The notes beneath the pieces are model-generated. The model had not been told where the DNA came from and ran no database searches. It saw only the letters and a program-made list of their open reading frames with translations. Of a stretch of DNA of 37,669 nt, positions 15,331 through 21,705 are shown in pieces. Source of the DNA: a virus; the IMG/VR virus record IMGVR_UViG_3300017769_000040, positions 1-37,669 of that record. One strand, given 5' to 3'. The first letter of the stretch is position 1; the number at the start of each line of letters is the position of its first letter. The position numbers were made by a program, and so were the translations under genes.

Positions 15331-15940
15331 AAAGGTATCTTCTAAGCCAAAACTCTTGAACTTTATTTATGGCTTCAAATGTTGCCATTAGTTTCTTCTC
15401 AGAAAGCGAAAGAAGCTCAAGATCCTCCTTTTTTAATTTCTCGCAAACCTTTTGTTCAGGTCTTACCAATGAAGGGTTAGTTTTTGCTTTATTCCTTAAT
15501 TCAATCTGTTTCTTCACGCTGCTCATTAAGGGTTGATCTGATCTTAAACTGCCTTGTTTATCAACAGACCAAAATACCAAGCCATTTTTAGCATGAAAGC
15601 CTATTGAATCAGGAGTGCAAGATAGTTTGATTCTTTGCATGCCTCTTTCAGACCAATATAAAACGAAATCAGACCATATCTTTCTGCCATATCCTTTGCC
15701 CTCTTGTCCTTGTACAGTAACGATCTCGTAAAGGTTTATATACTTTGTCCTTTCAGATGTAGTGGCGAAAATAAACGCAACTGGGATTTCATCAATCAAA
15801 AGAGTGAAAGGTGGATTCTTTTCATAATTTTTAAATCTTTTCCACAGGCTATGACTCGCTTTTAAAAAAGAAGTATTTTTACCTTTAGGCAACTCACTTA
15901 GAGTTTTTAAAACATAATCTTCATTCGCAAAAATATTCAT
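15314..15940 (-). CDS. GNAT-family acyltransferase of the hypermodification module (208 aa)
   Basis: The acetyl-CoA binding motif is EIVTVQGQEGKGYGRKIW (Q-x-x-G-x-G type), preceded by a strand-rich half (FTLLIDEIPVAFIFAT) and followed by a second strand (QRIKLSCTPDSIGFHAKNGLVFW), as in GNAT folds. A charged helical tail follows. The frame extends to 16015, but ATG 15940 overlaps the amidotransferase stop as ATGA and is preferred. In DNA-modification operons GNAT enzymes are thought to acylate the amine added to the base; here the substrate is inferred from context only. Confidence 0.75.
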   Translation of the reverse strand: MNIFANEDYVLKTLSELPKGKNTSFLKASHSLWKRFKNYEKNPPFTLLIDEIPVAFIFATTSERTKYINLYEIVTVQGQEGKGYGRKIWSDFVLYWSERGMQRIKLSCTPDSIGFHAKNGLVFWSVDKQGSLRSDQPLMSSVKKQIELRNKAKTNPSLVRPEQKVCEKLKKEDLELLSLSEKKLMATFEAINKVQEFWLRRYLFENVH

Positions 15941-16587
15941 GCTTGTAAATCTTCTAAAGAATCTCTTATTTTTGTAACCTTTAAAACAGTCTTTTCTGCA
16001 CAGTAATCTAAACAAGGTTCTGTCTTTTCATAGTCTGCTATACCACATCTTTCTAAAATATTTTTAGTTGAGCCGACTATCAATGTTTCTTCTAGTTTTG
16101 AGAAATATAAAGGTCGCTGCTCGTTCCTAAAAAAATTCAATGTGGGGCTTTTTTTGTTTGTTAATACCACGCAACTCATAGAGCCTTCTATGTTCAATGG
16201 ATGTATGCCTTTGAGCCAATGTAAAAGAAGTATCTCGCTATCGCACTTGGAACTAAACTTCATGTTGTACTTAGCTTCCCACTCACTTGGATCACTTTGA
16301 TCCACAACTCCATTATGTGCTAATGAAGTAGTCCCTTTATAAACAGGTTGATTGTAAAGTAAGTCTGATGTGCTGTACCTGCAATGAGCTATCAAGTTTT
16401 TGGTTCTAAAATCAGGTAGATCAAAAAGGTCAGCAGAATAAGGCACGATTTCATGTTTCAATTTTCCGTCCTCAATCCAACTTAGACCAGTAGCATGTTT
16501 ACCCCTTATCATGGATTTGAGGAGTATTTCTTTTACTAAAGATTTATCAATAAAGTTTTTAGATTGTAAGCCAACAACAGCACACAT
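15937..16587 (-). CDS. Class-II glutamine amidotransferase (Ntn-type), stand-alone (216 aa)
   Basis: Hydrolyses glutamine to supply ammonia, or transfers an amide. All class-II motifs are visible: catalytic Cys2 (MCAVVG), RGKHATGLSW, IAHCRYST, LAHNGVVD and CDSEILLLHW. The frame could start at GTG 16590, but ATG 16587 puts Cys at position 2, exposed after Met removal, as this enzyme class requires. No synthetase domain is fused, so the acceptor must be another protein. Coupling is TGATG with the dioxygenase gene and ATGA with the GNAT gene. The natural reading is a nitrogen donor or amide-processing step in base hypermodification. Confidence 0.85.
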   Translation of the reverse strand: MCAVVGLQSKNFIDKSLVKEILLKSMIRGKHATGLSWIEDGKLKHEIVPYSADLFDLPDFRTKNLIAHCRYSTSDLLYNQPVYKGTTSLAHNGVVDQSDPSEWEAKYNMKFSSKCDSEILLLHWLKGIHPLNIEGSMSCVVLTNKKSPTLNFFRNEQRPLYFSKLEETLIVGSTKNILERCGIADYEKTEPCLDYCAEKTVLKVTKIRDSLEDLQA

Positions 16588-17504
16588 CACAGACTCAAAC
16601 TGTCGCCTCTGTTTCTTGTTTGTGCTTTGAAAAGTTCCTCTTCAGCAGACTGACAGTGATGCATTTTTTCTCTGTAATAGCAGACAATTGACACTCTTTC
16701 ATATGCTAGTTTGGCTTTTATTTCTGTATTGGCGTGATATTCATGTACATTGAAAAAGCACACATCACCGCTTCTCACATCAAAAGCAACTCGGTATCTA
16801 GGTATAACAGTATATCCACCTTCGTATTTCCCTGCCTCTAATACAGCTAAGTTTCCTAAACCCTCTTTGTAATCTCCTGCATCTACATGCAAGGCGGTCC
16901 TAAAGTTTTTGTTTACTGTGATGGTCGTAAACACAGTATCTTTAATCAAGAAGTCTGCATTTGTTTGATCTGCCATGATTTTTTGTGCTTCATATTTTTC
17001 AGGACATGATTCTTTAAAAAGCTCGTTAATTTTATGTATGTAGGGATAGGCTTTTTTGAACTTATTAAAGTTTTTTTCATACCATGCAGTCTGTCTGCAA
17101 AAAGGGAATCTAGCATTCCTATCAAAAAAACCAACAATGCCTGAGTTCACTGTATTAGCTCTTGAAGTATTACTGAGTGTTCCGTCCTTTTTAATGCCTC
17201 TAAATCTTATTTTACTTAAATCCCCTATTTCCCAGTCGCTTTGGGTTTCATTACTGATAATACCGCCTGCACTACCACGATTGTTTGTGGGTGCTGCTGC
17301 ATCTCTTAAAGCTACATAAGCATCTTTACAAAGGTTAGTAGGTATTTTGTTTTTCCTAAAGAAGAATAAAGGCTCTCCATTTTCGCCATATGCATCACAA
17401 TCATCTCTGATTACAACATCATAATCAGATTCATCAATCCATTCTCCTTTCCTTTTGGCTACTTCTTCTTTTGTATAGTGTGGTTCTAAATTAAAAACCT
17501 TCAT
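16587..17504 (-). CDS. TET/JBP-family 2-oxoglutarate/Fe(II) dioxygenase (305 aa)
   Basis: Oxidises the methyl group of thymine or 5-methylcytosine in DNA. The catalytic core shows iron ligands H206 and D208 (RTALHVDAGD), a middle strand (AVLEAGKYEGGYTVIPRY, then VAFDVRSGDVCFF), the distal His H257 in YHANT and the 2-oxoglutarate Arg R270 in ERVSIVCYY. The last two match LHATT and TRISLVFY of human TET2, with similar His-to-Arg spacing. RGSAGG and FFDRNARFPFCRQTAW upstream also fit the family. TTG 17522 is an alternative start; ATG 17504 is the first ATG. No cytosine methyltransferase is seen, so thymine is the likelier substrate (inference). Confidence 0.87.
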   Translation of the reverse strand: MKVFNLEPHYTKEEVAKRKGEWIDESDYDVVIRDDCDAYGENGEPLFFFRKNKIPTNLCKDAYVALRDAAAPTNNRGSAGGIISNETQSDWEIGDLSKIRFRGIKKDGTLSNTSRANTVNSGIVGFFDRNARFPFCRQTAWYEKNFNKFKKAYPYIHKINELFKESCPEKYEAQKIMADQTNADFLIKDTVFTTITVNKNFRTALHVDAGDYKEGLGNLAVLEAGKYEGGYTVIPRYRVAFDVRSGDVCFFNVHEYHANTEIKAKLAYERVSIVCYYREKMHHCQSAEEELFKAQTRNRGDSLSL

Positions 17505-18117
17505 TTTTCGCTGTCTTTTCAACTGCTTCGTAAACAGTCTCAGTTAAATTTTCTTTAGACCATTTTTCTCTAAGGAAAGCTACCATGTCTTGAAACTTTG
17601 GCTCTGTTTCTTGATTCAAAAATATATTTACCATTCTCACATTACTGGTCTGTAAGTCATCAAATTGTGAGGTGTCAATATCGGTTACAATCTCCTCTGG
17701 CTCTGTGAACTCAATCATATCAGATGTCATTTTCTCAATTTCTTCAAACGAAAACCCTGTCTGATCAAGGTCATAATTGTGATCAGCAAGTTTGCCAAAC
17801 TCCTCAGCAAGAAGGTCATTATCCCACTCTGAGAAATCTTGGCTTTTGTTATCCATAATCCTGAAAGCAGTTTTTTGAGCCTCACTAAGTCCTTCTGCTT
17901 TGTGCACAGGTACTTGTTCAAACCCTAACAACTTGGCAGCCTTCAGTCTCGTATGTCCTGCTAGGATTACCATATCTTCATCAACGATTATAGGAACTCG
18001 CCAACCAACCTCTTTTATGCTCATAGCTACTTTTTCAATAGACTCTTTATTGTTTCTAGGGTTGTTGGGGTATTCTTGCAAATCCTCAACCTTCATCATT
18101 TTTGTGTTGTATGCCAT
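17491..18117 (-). CDS. ParB N-terminal-domain protein of the hypermodification module (208 aa)
   Basis: Residues 8-95 are a ParB/Srx-like domain: DLQEYPNNPRNNKESIEKVAMSI, then VPIIVDEDMVILAGHTRLKAAKLLG, where GHTRLKAA is the nucleotide-binding motif. The rest is acidic and helical (DNKSQDFSEWDNDLLAEEFG... FLREKWSKENLTETVYEAVEKT) and lacks ParB's HTH and dimerisation domains. Such stand-alone ParB domains recur beside phage DNA-modification genes, where they are suspected to guide or regulate the modifying enzymes; their reaction is not settled. Its end overlaps the dioxygenase start by 14 bases. Confidence 0.85.
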   Translation of the reverse strand: MAYNTKMMKVEDLQEYPNNPRNNKESIEKVAMSIKEVGWRVPIIVDEDMVILAGHTRLKAAKLLGFEQVPVHKAEGLSEAQKTAFRIMDNKSQDFSEWDNDLLAEEFGKLADHNYDLDQTGFSFEEIEKMTSDMIEFTEPEEIVTDIDTSQFDDLQTSNVRMVNIFLNQETEPKFQDMVAFLREKWSKENLTETVYEAVEKTAKNEGF

Positions 18118-18118
18118 A

Positions 18119-18325
18119 TTAATCTAAATAAAAATCGTTAGGTGTTACTAAGCCATCAGTGGCTTGGTATATTATATTTAATTCCTTTTTTCTTGGATAT
18201 CTTTGTTCTAAAAGATATTTAGCTAAAGTTCCTTGCGGAAACTTGTGACCAGTTTTTGACTCAGCACTTCTGATAAACAGGTTTTGTGTAAGTTTATTTG
18301 CTCTCAAATATTCTTTTAATTTCAT
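18119..18325 (-). CDS. Cro/CI-like helix-turn-helix regulator (68 aa)
   Basis: A compact HTH protein with the plan of Cro-type repressors: LKEYLRANKLTQNLFIRSAE for the first helices, a variable recognition region (FPQGTLAKYLLEQRYP), then a C-terminal IIYQATDGLVTPNDFYL, a signature of the Cro/CI family. It is the first gene of the leftward modification operon. Upstream are two overlapping divergent promoters with a palindrome, so autoregulation plus control of the rightward recombination operon is likely. No integrase was found, so a true lysogeny switch is unproven. Confidence 0.75.
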   Translation of the reverse strand: MKLKEYLRANKLTQNLFIRSAESKTGHKFPQGTLAKYLLEQRYPRKKELNIIYQATDGLVTPNDFYLD

Positions 18326-18357
18326 TTCTTATCTACAAAAAAAGGGTTAGAATTACT

Positions 18358-18405
18358 TTGTATTATTCCTTTTTGGGATTATACTAGACACACACTAAGT
18401 GTCAA
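18358..18405. promoter_or_regulatory. Overlapping face-to-face promoters (genetic switch)
   Basis: Minus strand: TTGACA (18405-18400), a 16-base spacer, TATAAT (18383-18378), a perfect sigma-70 consensus in both boxes, for the HTH-modification operon. Plus strand: TTGTAT (18358-18363), a 16-base spacer, TATACT (18380-18385), for the exonuclease operon. The two -10 boxes share four bases, so polymerase should occupy only one promoter at a time. Confidence 0.75.
18387..18403. promoter_or_regulatory. Operator candidate inside the switch
   Basis: ACACT-A-AGTGT (18392-18402) is a 5-bp palindrome around one base; the wider GACAC...GTGTC (18387-18391 and 18399-18403) also pairs. It touches the leftward -35 box and the start region of the rightward promoter, so a bound HTH dimer would affect both. 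A short one-base-centred palindrome suits a small Cro-like dimer. Confidence 0.5.
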
Positions 18406-18428
18406 TTGAACTAAAATGAGGTATTAAA

Positions 18429-19217
18429 ATGATAAATAATTCTTTTGAAGCACATGGTATAGACCACCTTTCAGCTTCATCTATAAACACTTATATTGAC
18501 GACCCCAGTATGTGGGTTATGCGATATCTTTTTGGCTACAAGTCTGCAGGCAATCCTGCTATGTGGAGAGGAACTGCAATAGATTATGCAATAGGCTCAT
18601 ACTTTGGATTTACTTCTGCAAATACAGACAGTATCAGCGATGCACTTGAGCTTTCCAAGAAACACTTCAAACAACTTTATGAAGATCAAAAGAGATTCCT
18701 TCCTGAACATAAGGTGGATTTAGATAAATATGTAAAAGAGCTAAAGAGCCTTAACAAATTTACTAACTCTGCTGTAAGTTTCTATCACAGCTTAGGCAAA
18801 CCTACTGACTATCAAAAAGAAGTAAATTTACAATTAGAAGATTTACCTGTCCCTATTCGTGGATATATTGATCTTCAATACAAGGACACTATTAGAGATA
18901 TCAAAACGACTGCAAGATATCCTAATGATGTGTCTTCCAATCATGCAAGACAGATGTCTATTTATGCAAAGGCGGAAGATTGTTTATCAATATTGGACTA
19001 TGTTTATGTGACCACGACTAAGCAAGAAGTGGTTTCAAAGCCTGTCACTAATGTTGATGAGCATATAAAGGTGGTTGAGAGAGTAGCATTATCAATAATG
19101 AAGCTCCTTGCCTATTCAAATGATAAATATGAAATAGCATCTTTATTTCATCCAAACTTTGACGACTGGAAGTGGAGCGAAGATGAAATAAAGTTTGCTA
19201 AAACTATATGGAGTTAA
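18429..19217 (+). CDS. PD-(D/E)XK exonuclease, RecB/Cas4-like (262 aa)
   Basis: Recombination exonuclease that would resect double-stranded ends for the annealing protein encoded next. N-terminal HLSASSINTYIDDPSMWVMRYL and MWRGTAIDYAIGSYF are typical of the RecB-type PDDEXK group. The catalytic core is GYIDLQYKDTIRDIKTTARYP, with the Asp and the D-x-K pair, followed by the conserved QMSIYAKAE helix. No four-Cys iron-sulfur cluster is present, unlike Cas4. It is the first gene of the rightward operon; GAGG lies upstream of the ATG. The pairing exonuclease plus single-strand annealing protein is a standard phage recombination unit. Confidence 0.82.
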   Translation: MINNSFEAHGIDHLSASSINTYIDDPSMWVMRYLFGYKSAGNPAMWRGTAIDYAIGSYFGFTSANTDSISDALELSKKHFKQLYEDQKRFLPEHKVDLDKYVKELKSLNKFTNSAVSFYHSLGKPTDYQKEVNLQLEDLPVPIRGYIDLQYKDTIRDIKTTARYPNDVSSNHARQMSIYAKAEDCLSILDYVYVTTTKQEVVSKPVTNVDEHIKVVERVALSIMKLLAYSNDKYEIASLFHPNFDDWKWSEDEIKFAKTIWS

Positions 19218-19218
19218 A

Positions 19219-19875
19219 ATGAAAGACTATTTAATTGAATGTATAAATGAGATTGCCAATCTTCCTGACGAAGATAAGGTAAACATTAGGGGAAAACTTT
19301 ACACGACTGTTGATAAGCGTGTTCAGGTTTTCAGAAAGTACTTTGGCAGCTATGGAAGGATTACCACTAATGTAATCTTCAATGACTTAGAGCGTGTAGT
19401 AGTTGAAGCGACAATAGCGGTATTCATGAATAATGATTGGGTTATCGTCGGCAATGACTTTGCTGAGGAGTTCAGAAGTCAGGGACCAGTAAATAAAACA
19501 TCTGCCCTTGAAAACTGTTGCACCTCTGCTATTGGAAGGGCTTTAGCGTCATGCGGTTTAGGTGGTGGCGAGTATGCTTCTTCTTTTGAAGTTGATAATG
19601 CCATCAACACTAAACCTTCTGCTCCTAATTTAAATGAGGGCTATACTTTTAGAAGCCCTAAAGGTTCAGTATTAGAGCATAGTGTAGATGAAACACAGTT
19701 CTTAAAAGTGTGTAGAACTTACATAGGCGACCCTACTGCTGATCAAAGCAAGGAACTCTTTCTTAAAAACAAAGAGGACATAATCACTGCTAAAGATAAG
19801 GCTACTAAAAAAGCTGATATTGAAGCATATGGAAAACTCTTAGAGCTTTACCAAGAAGAAGATGAAAGCGAGTAG
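19219..19875 (+). CDS. Single-strand annealing protein, Erf/Rad52-like (218 aa)
   Basis: The core (residues 20-130) shows GKLYTTVDKRVQVFRKYFG, a strand pair (GRITTNVIF, RVVVEATIAVF), then SQGPVNKTSALENCCTSAIG followed by RALASCGLGGGEYASS. The SAIGRALA region is characteristic of Erf-type annealing proteins. The variable C-terminal half contains a helical segment (DQSKELFLKNKEDIITAKDKA). The frame opens at 19195, but ATG 19219 follows the exonuclease stop with GGAG upstream and is preferred. It would anneal strands resected by the neighbouring exonuclease. The Erf label rather than Sak or RecT is moderately certain. Confidence 0.65.
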   Translation: MKDYLIECINEIANLPDEDKVNIRGKLYTTVDKRVQVFRKYFGSYGRITTNVIFNDLERVVVEATIAVFMNNDWVIVGNDFAEEFRSQGPVNKTSALENCCTSAIGRALASCGLGGGEYASSFEVDNAINTKPSAPNLNEGYTFRSPKGSVLEHSVDETQFLKVCRTYIGDPTADQSKELFLKNKEDIITAKDKATKKADIEAYGKLLELYQEEDESE

Positions 19876-20137
19876 TCTTACCGATTATGTATTTCTATGT
19901 ATGCGTGATGGCTCTTGGTGGACTTTTTGGGAACTTCAATCTGTTATCAAGGAGAAAACAAATAAGTTTTATGGAGAGCCAAGCATATCTGCTGCTATTA
20001 GGAATATTCGTAAATCGCAATACAGGTCTAGATATAAAATACCTATGAGCGTAGATGACCCTATTGAAAGCAAAAGAAAGGAAGGCACTAAAGCCAATTT
20101 ATACAGACTCAACACCAACGGAGGTATGAATGAGTGA
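19862..20137 (+). CDS. Small winged-helix-like protein (91 aa)
   Basis: DYVFLCMRDGSWWTFWELQSVIKEK followed by EPSISAAIRNIRKSQYRSRYKI and a short basic beta part (GTKANLYRL) fits a small winged helix DNA-binding domain; such proteins often accompany phage recombination genes. It overlaps the annealing-protein gene by 14 bases and the following gene by 8, so it is translated in the same operon. Its binding target is unknown. Confidence 0.6.
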   Translation: MKASSLTDYVFLCMRDGSWWTFWELQSVIKEKTNKFYGEPSISAAIRNIRKSQYRSRYKIPMSVDDPIESKRKEGTKANLYRLNTNGGMNE

Positions 20138-20513
20138 TTTTGAAATGAAAAATAATAGTGGGAGTCTTTTCCATGAAACTAAAGTAACTGTTCCAAGAAA
20201 AGGCAAATTCAAACTAAACGATAAGGAGATATATGGAGCTATCCTTAAATACGAAGATAACAATGGTAATGAGAAATATGAACTCGTGGCTTCATTAGGT
20301 TTACTTCATTACAATCCGCCTGAAACAAAGCGAACTCCAACTACTCCTGACATTGGGGGAAAAATAACTTGGAAGGATAAAGTGTATAAGTGCGGTGGTT
20401 ATGCCAATCAAACTTCTAAAGGAGTTGATTACACTAGCCTTAGATTTACTGAGATTGACGAGGAAGGAAACCTTATCATTCCTGATAAAGAAGGCGATAA
20501 GGCAGCGTTTTAA
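20130..20513 (+). CDS. Unknown protein of the recombination operon (127 aa)
   Basis: A beta-rich, soluble protein (ETKVTVPRKGKFKLNDKEIYG, YELVASLGLLHYN, GKITWKDKVYKCGGYANQT, VDYTSLRFTEIDEEGNLII). The GGYANQT-KGVDYTSLRF pattern resembles small OB-like proteins common in phage replication regions, so single-stranded DNA binding is one possibility; the resemblance is not strong enough to name a family. The stop overlaps the next start (TAATG at 20513). Confidence 0.55.
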   Translation: MSDFEMKNNSGSLFHETKVTVPRKGKFKLNDKEIYGAILKYEDNNGNEKYELVASLGLLHYNPPETKRTPTTPDIGGKITWKDKVYKCGGYANQTSKGVDYTSLRFTEIDEEGNLIIPDKEGDKAAF

Positions 20514-20851
20514 TGGACGAGCAAAACGAGTTATGGATAGATAAAATCCGCAAATATGCAAAGTCTATTGAAAACTCTGAGTTCCAAGTTTTTAAAGCAG
20601 AGGCAGACATAAAGCGGTTAAAGGCTAGACTTATGCTTCAAGCTACTGCCGAAGGGTGTAGGTCTGTCGCCTCTCAAGAAACTTATGCTGAAAACGATGA
20701 TAGTCTTTACGAGGCAAGAATACATCTTGCTAAAGTGAAGGGTATGTTATCAGGATTAAAAGTTCAATTAGACTCGGTAAAAATAGGTTTTGAGGAGTGG
20801 CGAACTAAAATGGTTAATGCAAGAGAGGAGCAAAAAAGATATGGCTCTTAG
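20513..20851 (+). CDS. Coiled-coil protein (112 aa)
   Basis: Almost wholly helical with heptad-like spacing (EFQVFKAEADIKRLKARLML, then LYEARIHLAKVKGMLSGLKVQLDSV). No enzyme motif or membrane segment is seen. It is coupled by TAATG to the gene upstream. It lies among recombination genes and may be an accessory subunit, but no family is recognised. Confidence 0.55.
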   Translation: MDEQNELWIDKIRKYAKSIENSEFQVFKAEADIKRLKARLMLQATAEGCRSVASQETYAENDDSLYEARIHLAKVKGMLSGLKVQLDSVKIGFEEWRTKMVNAREEQKRYGS

Positions 20852-20862
20852 AAAAAGAAAAT

Positions 20863-21105
20863 ATGGCTAATTACAAATATAAAAAAGAAGATTTTAAATC
20901 AAGCACTTATAGTTTGAAGGACTATGAATTGCATTTGATCTGTGAAGCATTAGATTTTGCTGATAAAAATAATATATTCACTGGCGAAGATGAATACATC
21001 GCTGACGATTTAAAATGTGATCTCGCAAGTTCAAAAGCTAGATCAGAGCAATTACTTAATTTTTTGAAAAATGATTTTCTAAAAAATGAAAGGAAGAAAT
21101 CCTAA
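20863..21105 (+). CDS. Small unknown protein (80 aa)
   Basis: A charged, helical protein (SLKDYELHLICEALDFADKNN, IADDLKCDLASSKARSEQLL) with a Lys-rich end. Not recognised. It lies 11 bases after the coiled-coil gene and overlaps the Ref-like gene by 20 bases, so it is part of the recombination operon. Confidence 0.5.
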   Translation: MANYKYKKEDFKSSTYSLKDYELHLICEALDFADKNNIFTGEDEYIADDLKCDLASSKARSEQLLNFLKNDFLKNERKKS

Positions 21106-21388
21106 CAAAGCAGAAAAAGAGCATATGGGCAAAGTGCAGCAATTGGGTTGTATCGTATGTCGTAATCTTGGCTTTTTAGGAACACCTGCAGAAATCCACC
21201 ATGTTTTTGGTAAAACTAAAAAACACACACATATGATGGTCTTGCCCTTATGTCCTTCGCATCATCGTTATGGTGGTTATGAGGAGCCTATAAGCAGACA
21301 CCCATACAAAGCTAGGTTTGAAGCTGCTTATGGCACAGAAGAAAACCTTCTAAAACAGGTTGAAAATTTATTAAAAAATTGTCCATAA
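21086..21388 (+). CDS. Ref-like HNH recombination nuclease (100 aa)
   Basis: The motif set C-x-x-C (GCIVCRN), EIHHVFG, HTHMMVLPLCPSHHR, then an Arg/His-containing loop, matches the HNH domain of the P1 Ref family, which cuts DNA at RecA-bound sites and boosts recombination. The position next to exonuclease and annealing genes agrees. The protein is smaller than P1 Ref because the disordered basic N-terminus is nearly absent. The start is ATG 21086; ATG 21125 (MGKVQQ) is possible. Confidence 0.75.
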   Translation: MKGRNPNKAEKEHMGKVQQLGCIVCRNLGFLGTPAEIHHVFGKTKKHTHMMVLPLCPSHHRYGGYEEPISRHPYKARFEAAYGTEENLLKQVENLLKNCP

Positions 21389-21442
21389 TTCTGTTGTCTT
21401 TAGTTATCTCTAAGGAAGAATATAATTAATCTAATAAATTGA
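21383..21442 (+). promoter_or_regulatory. Early promoter motif, copy C
   Basis: TTGTCTTTAG, TAAGGAAGAA, a perfect TATAAT (21421-21426), then ATAAATTGA (21434-21442) running into GGAG of the next ribosome-binding site. It lacks the CCGAAAAGGG block of copies A and B but keeps the same distances. It starts a separate transcript for the antirestriction genes. Confidence 0.65.
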
Positions 21443-21452
21443 AGGAGATAAA

Positions 21453-21695
21453 ATGAAAAATCTAAAACTAATACTAGAAAACCCTAATACTCAAACTGAG
21501 ATAGTTCTTGGTTTCGTTGCTGATGAGGACGAAGCTAACGAGGTTGTTGATTGCATTGAGGAAAAGTGGTTTTCTTTAATTGATTCTAACCTTGATAAGC
21601 CAGTTGACACGCTAACTGATGACCCTGTTTTACTAAACTGGGAAGGAAGCGACATCTACTATATCAATCCACATAACGAACACTTTTACCTTTAA
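21453..21695 (+). CDS. Small acidic unknown protein (80 aa)
   Basis: First gene after promoter copy C, with an AAGGAG site. Acidic, with a beta-alpha pattern (KLILENPNTQTEIVLGFVADE, EANEVVDCIEEKWF, GSDIYYINPHNEHFYL). It lacks Cys motifs and membrane helices. An acidic small protein just ahead of an ArdC gene could be a DNA mimic, but nothing beyond charge and position supports that. Confidence 0.55.
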   Translation: MKNLKLILENPNTQTEIVLGFVADEDEANEVVDCIEEKWFSLIDSNLDKPVDTLTDDPVLLNWEGSDIYYINPHNEHFYL

Positions 21696-21705
21696 GGAGC
21701 ATAAA

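Noticed and set aside
18119-18325. True lysogeny repressor
   Set aside because: The protein is small and Cro-like and no integrase, excisionase or attachment site is visible, so I call it a regulator only.
18429-19217. Cas4 or a CRISPR-linked nuclease
   Set aside because: No iron-sulfur Cys cluster, no cas genes and no repeat-spacer array are present; the neighbours are recombination genes.
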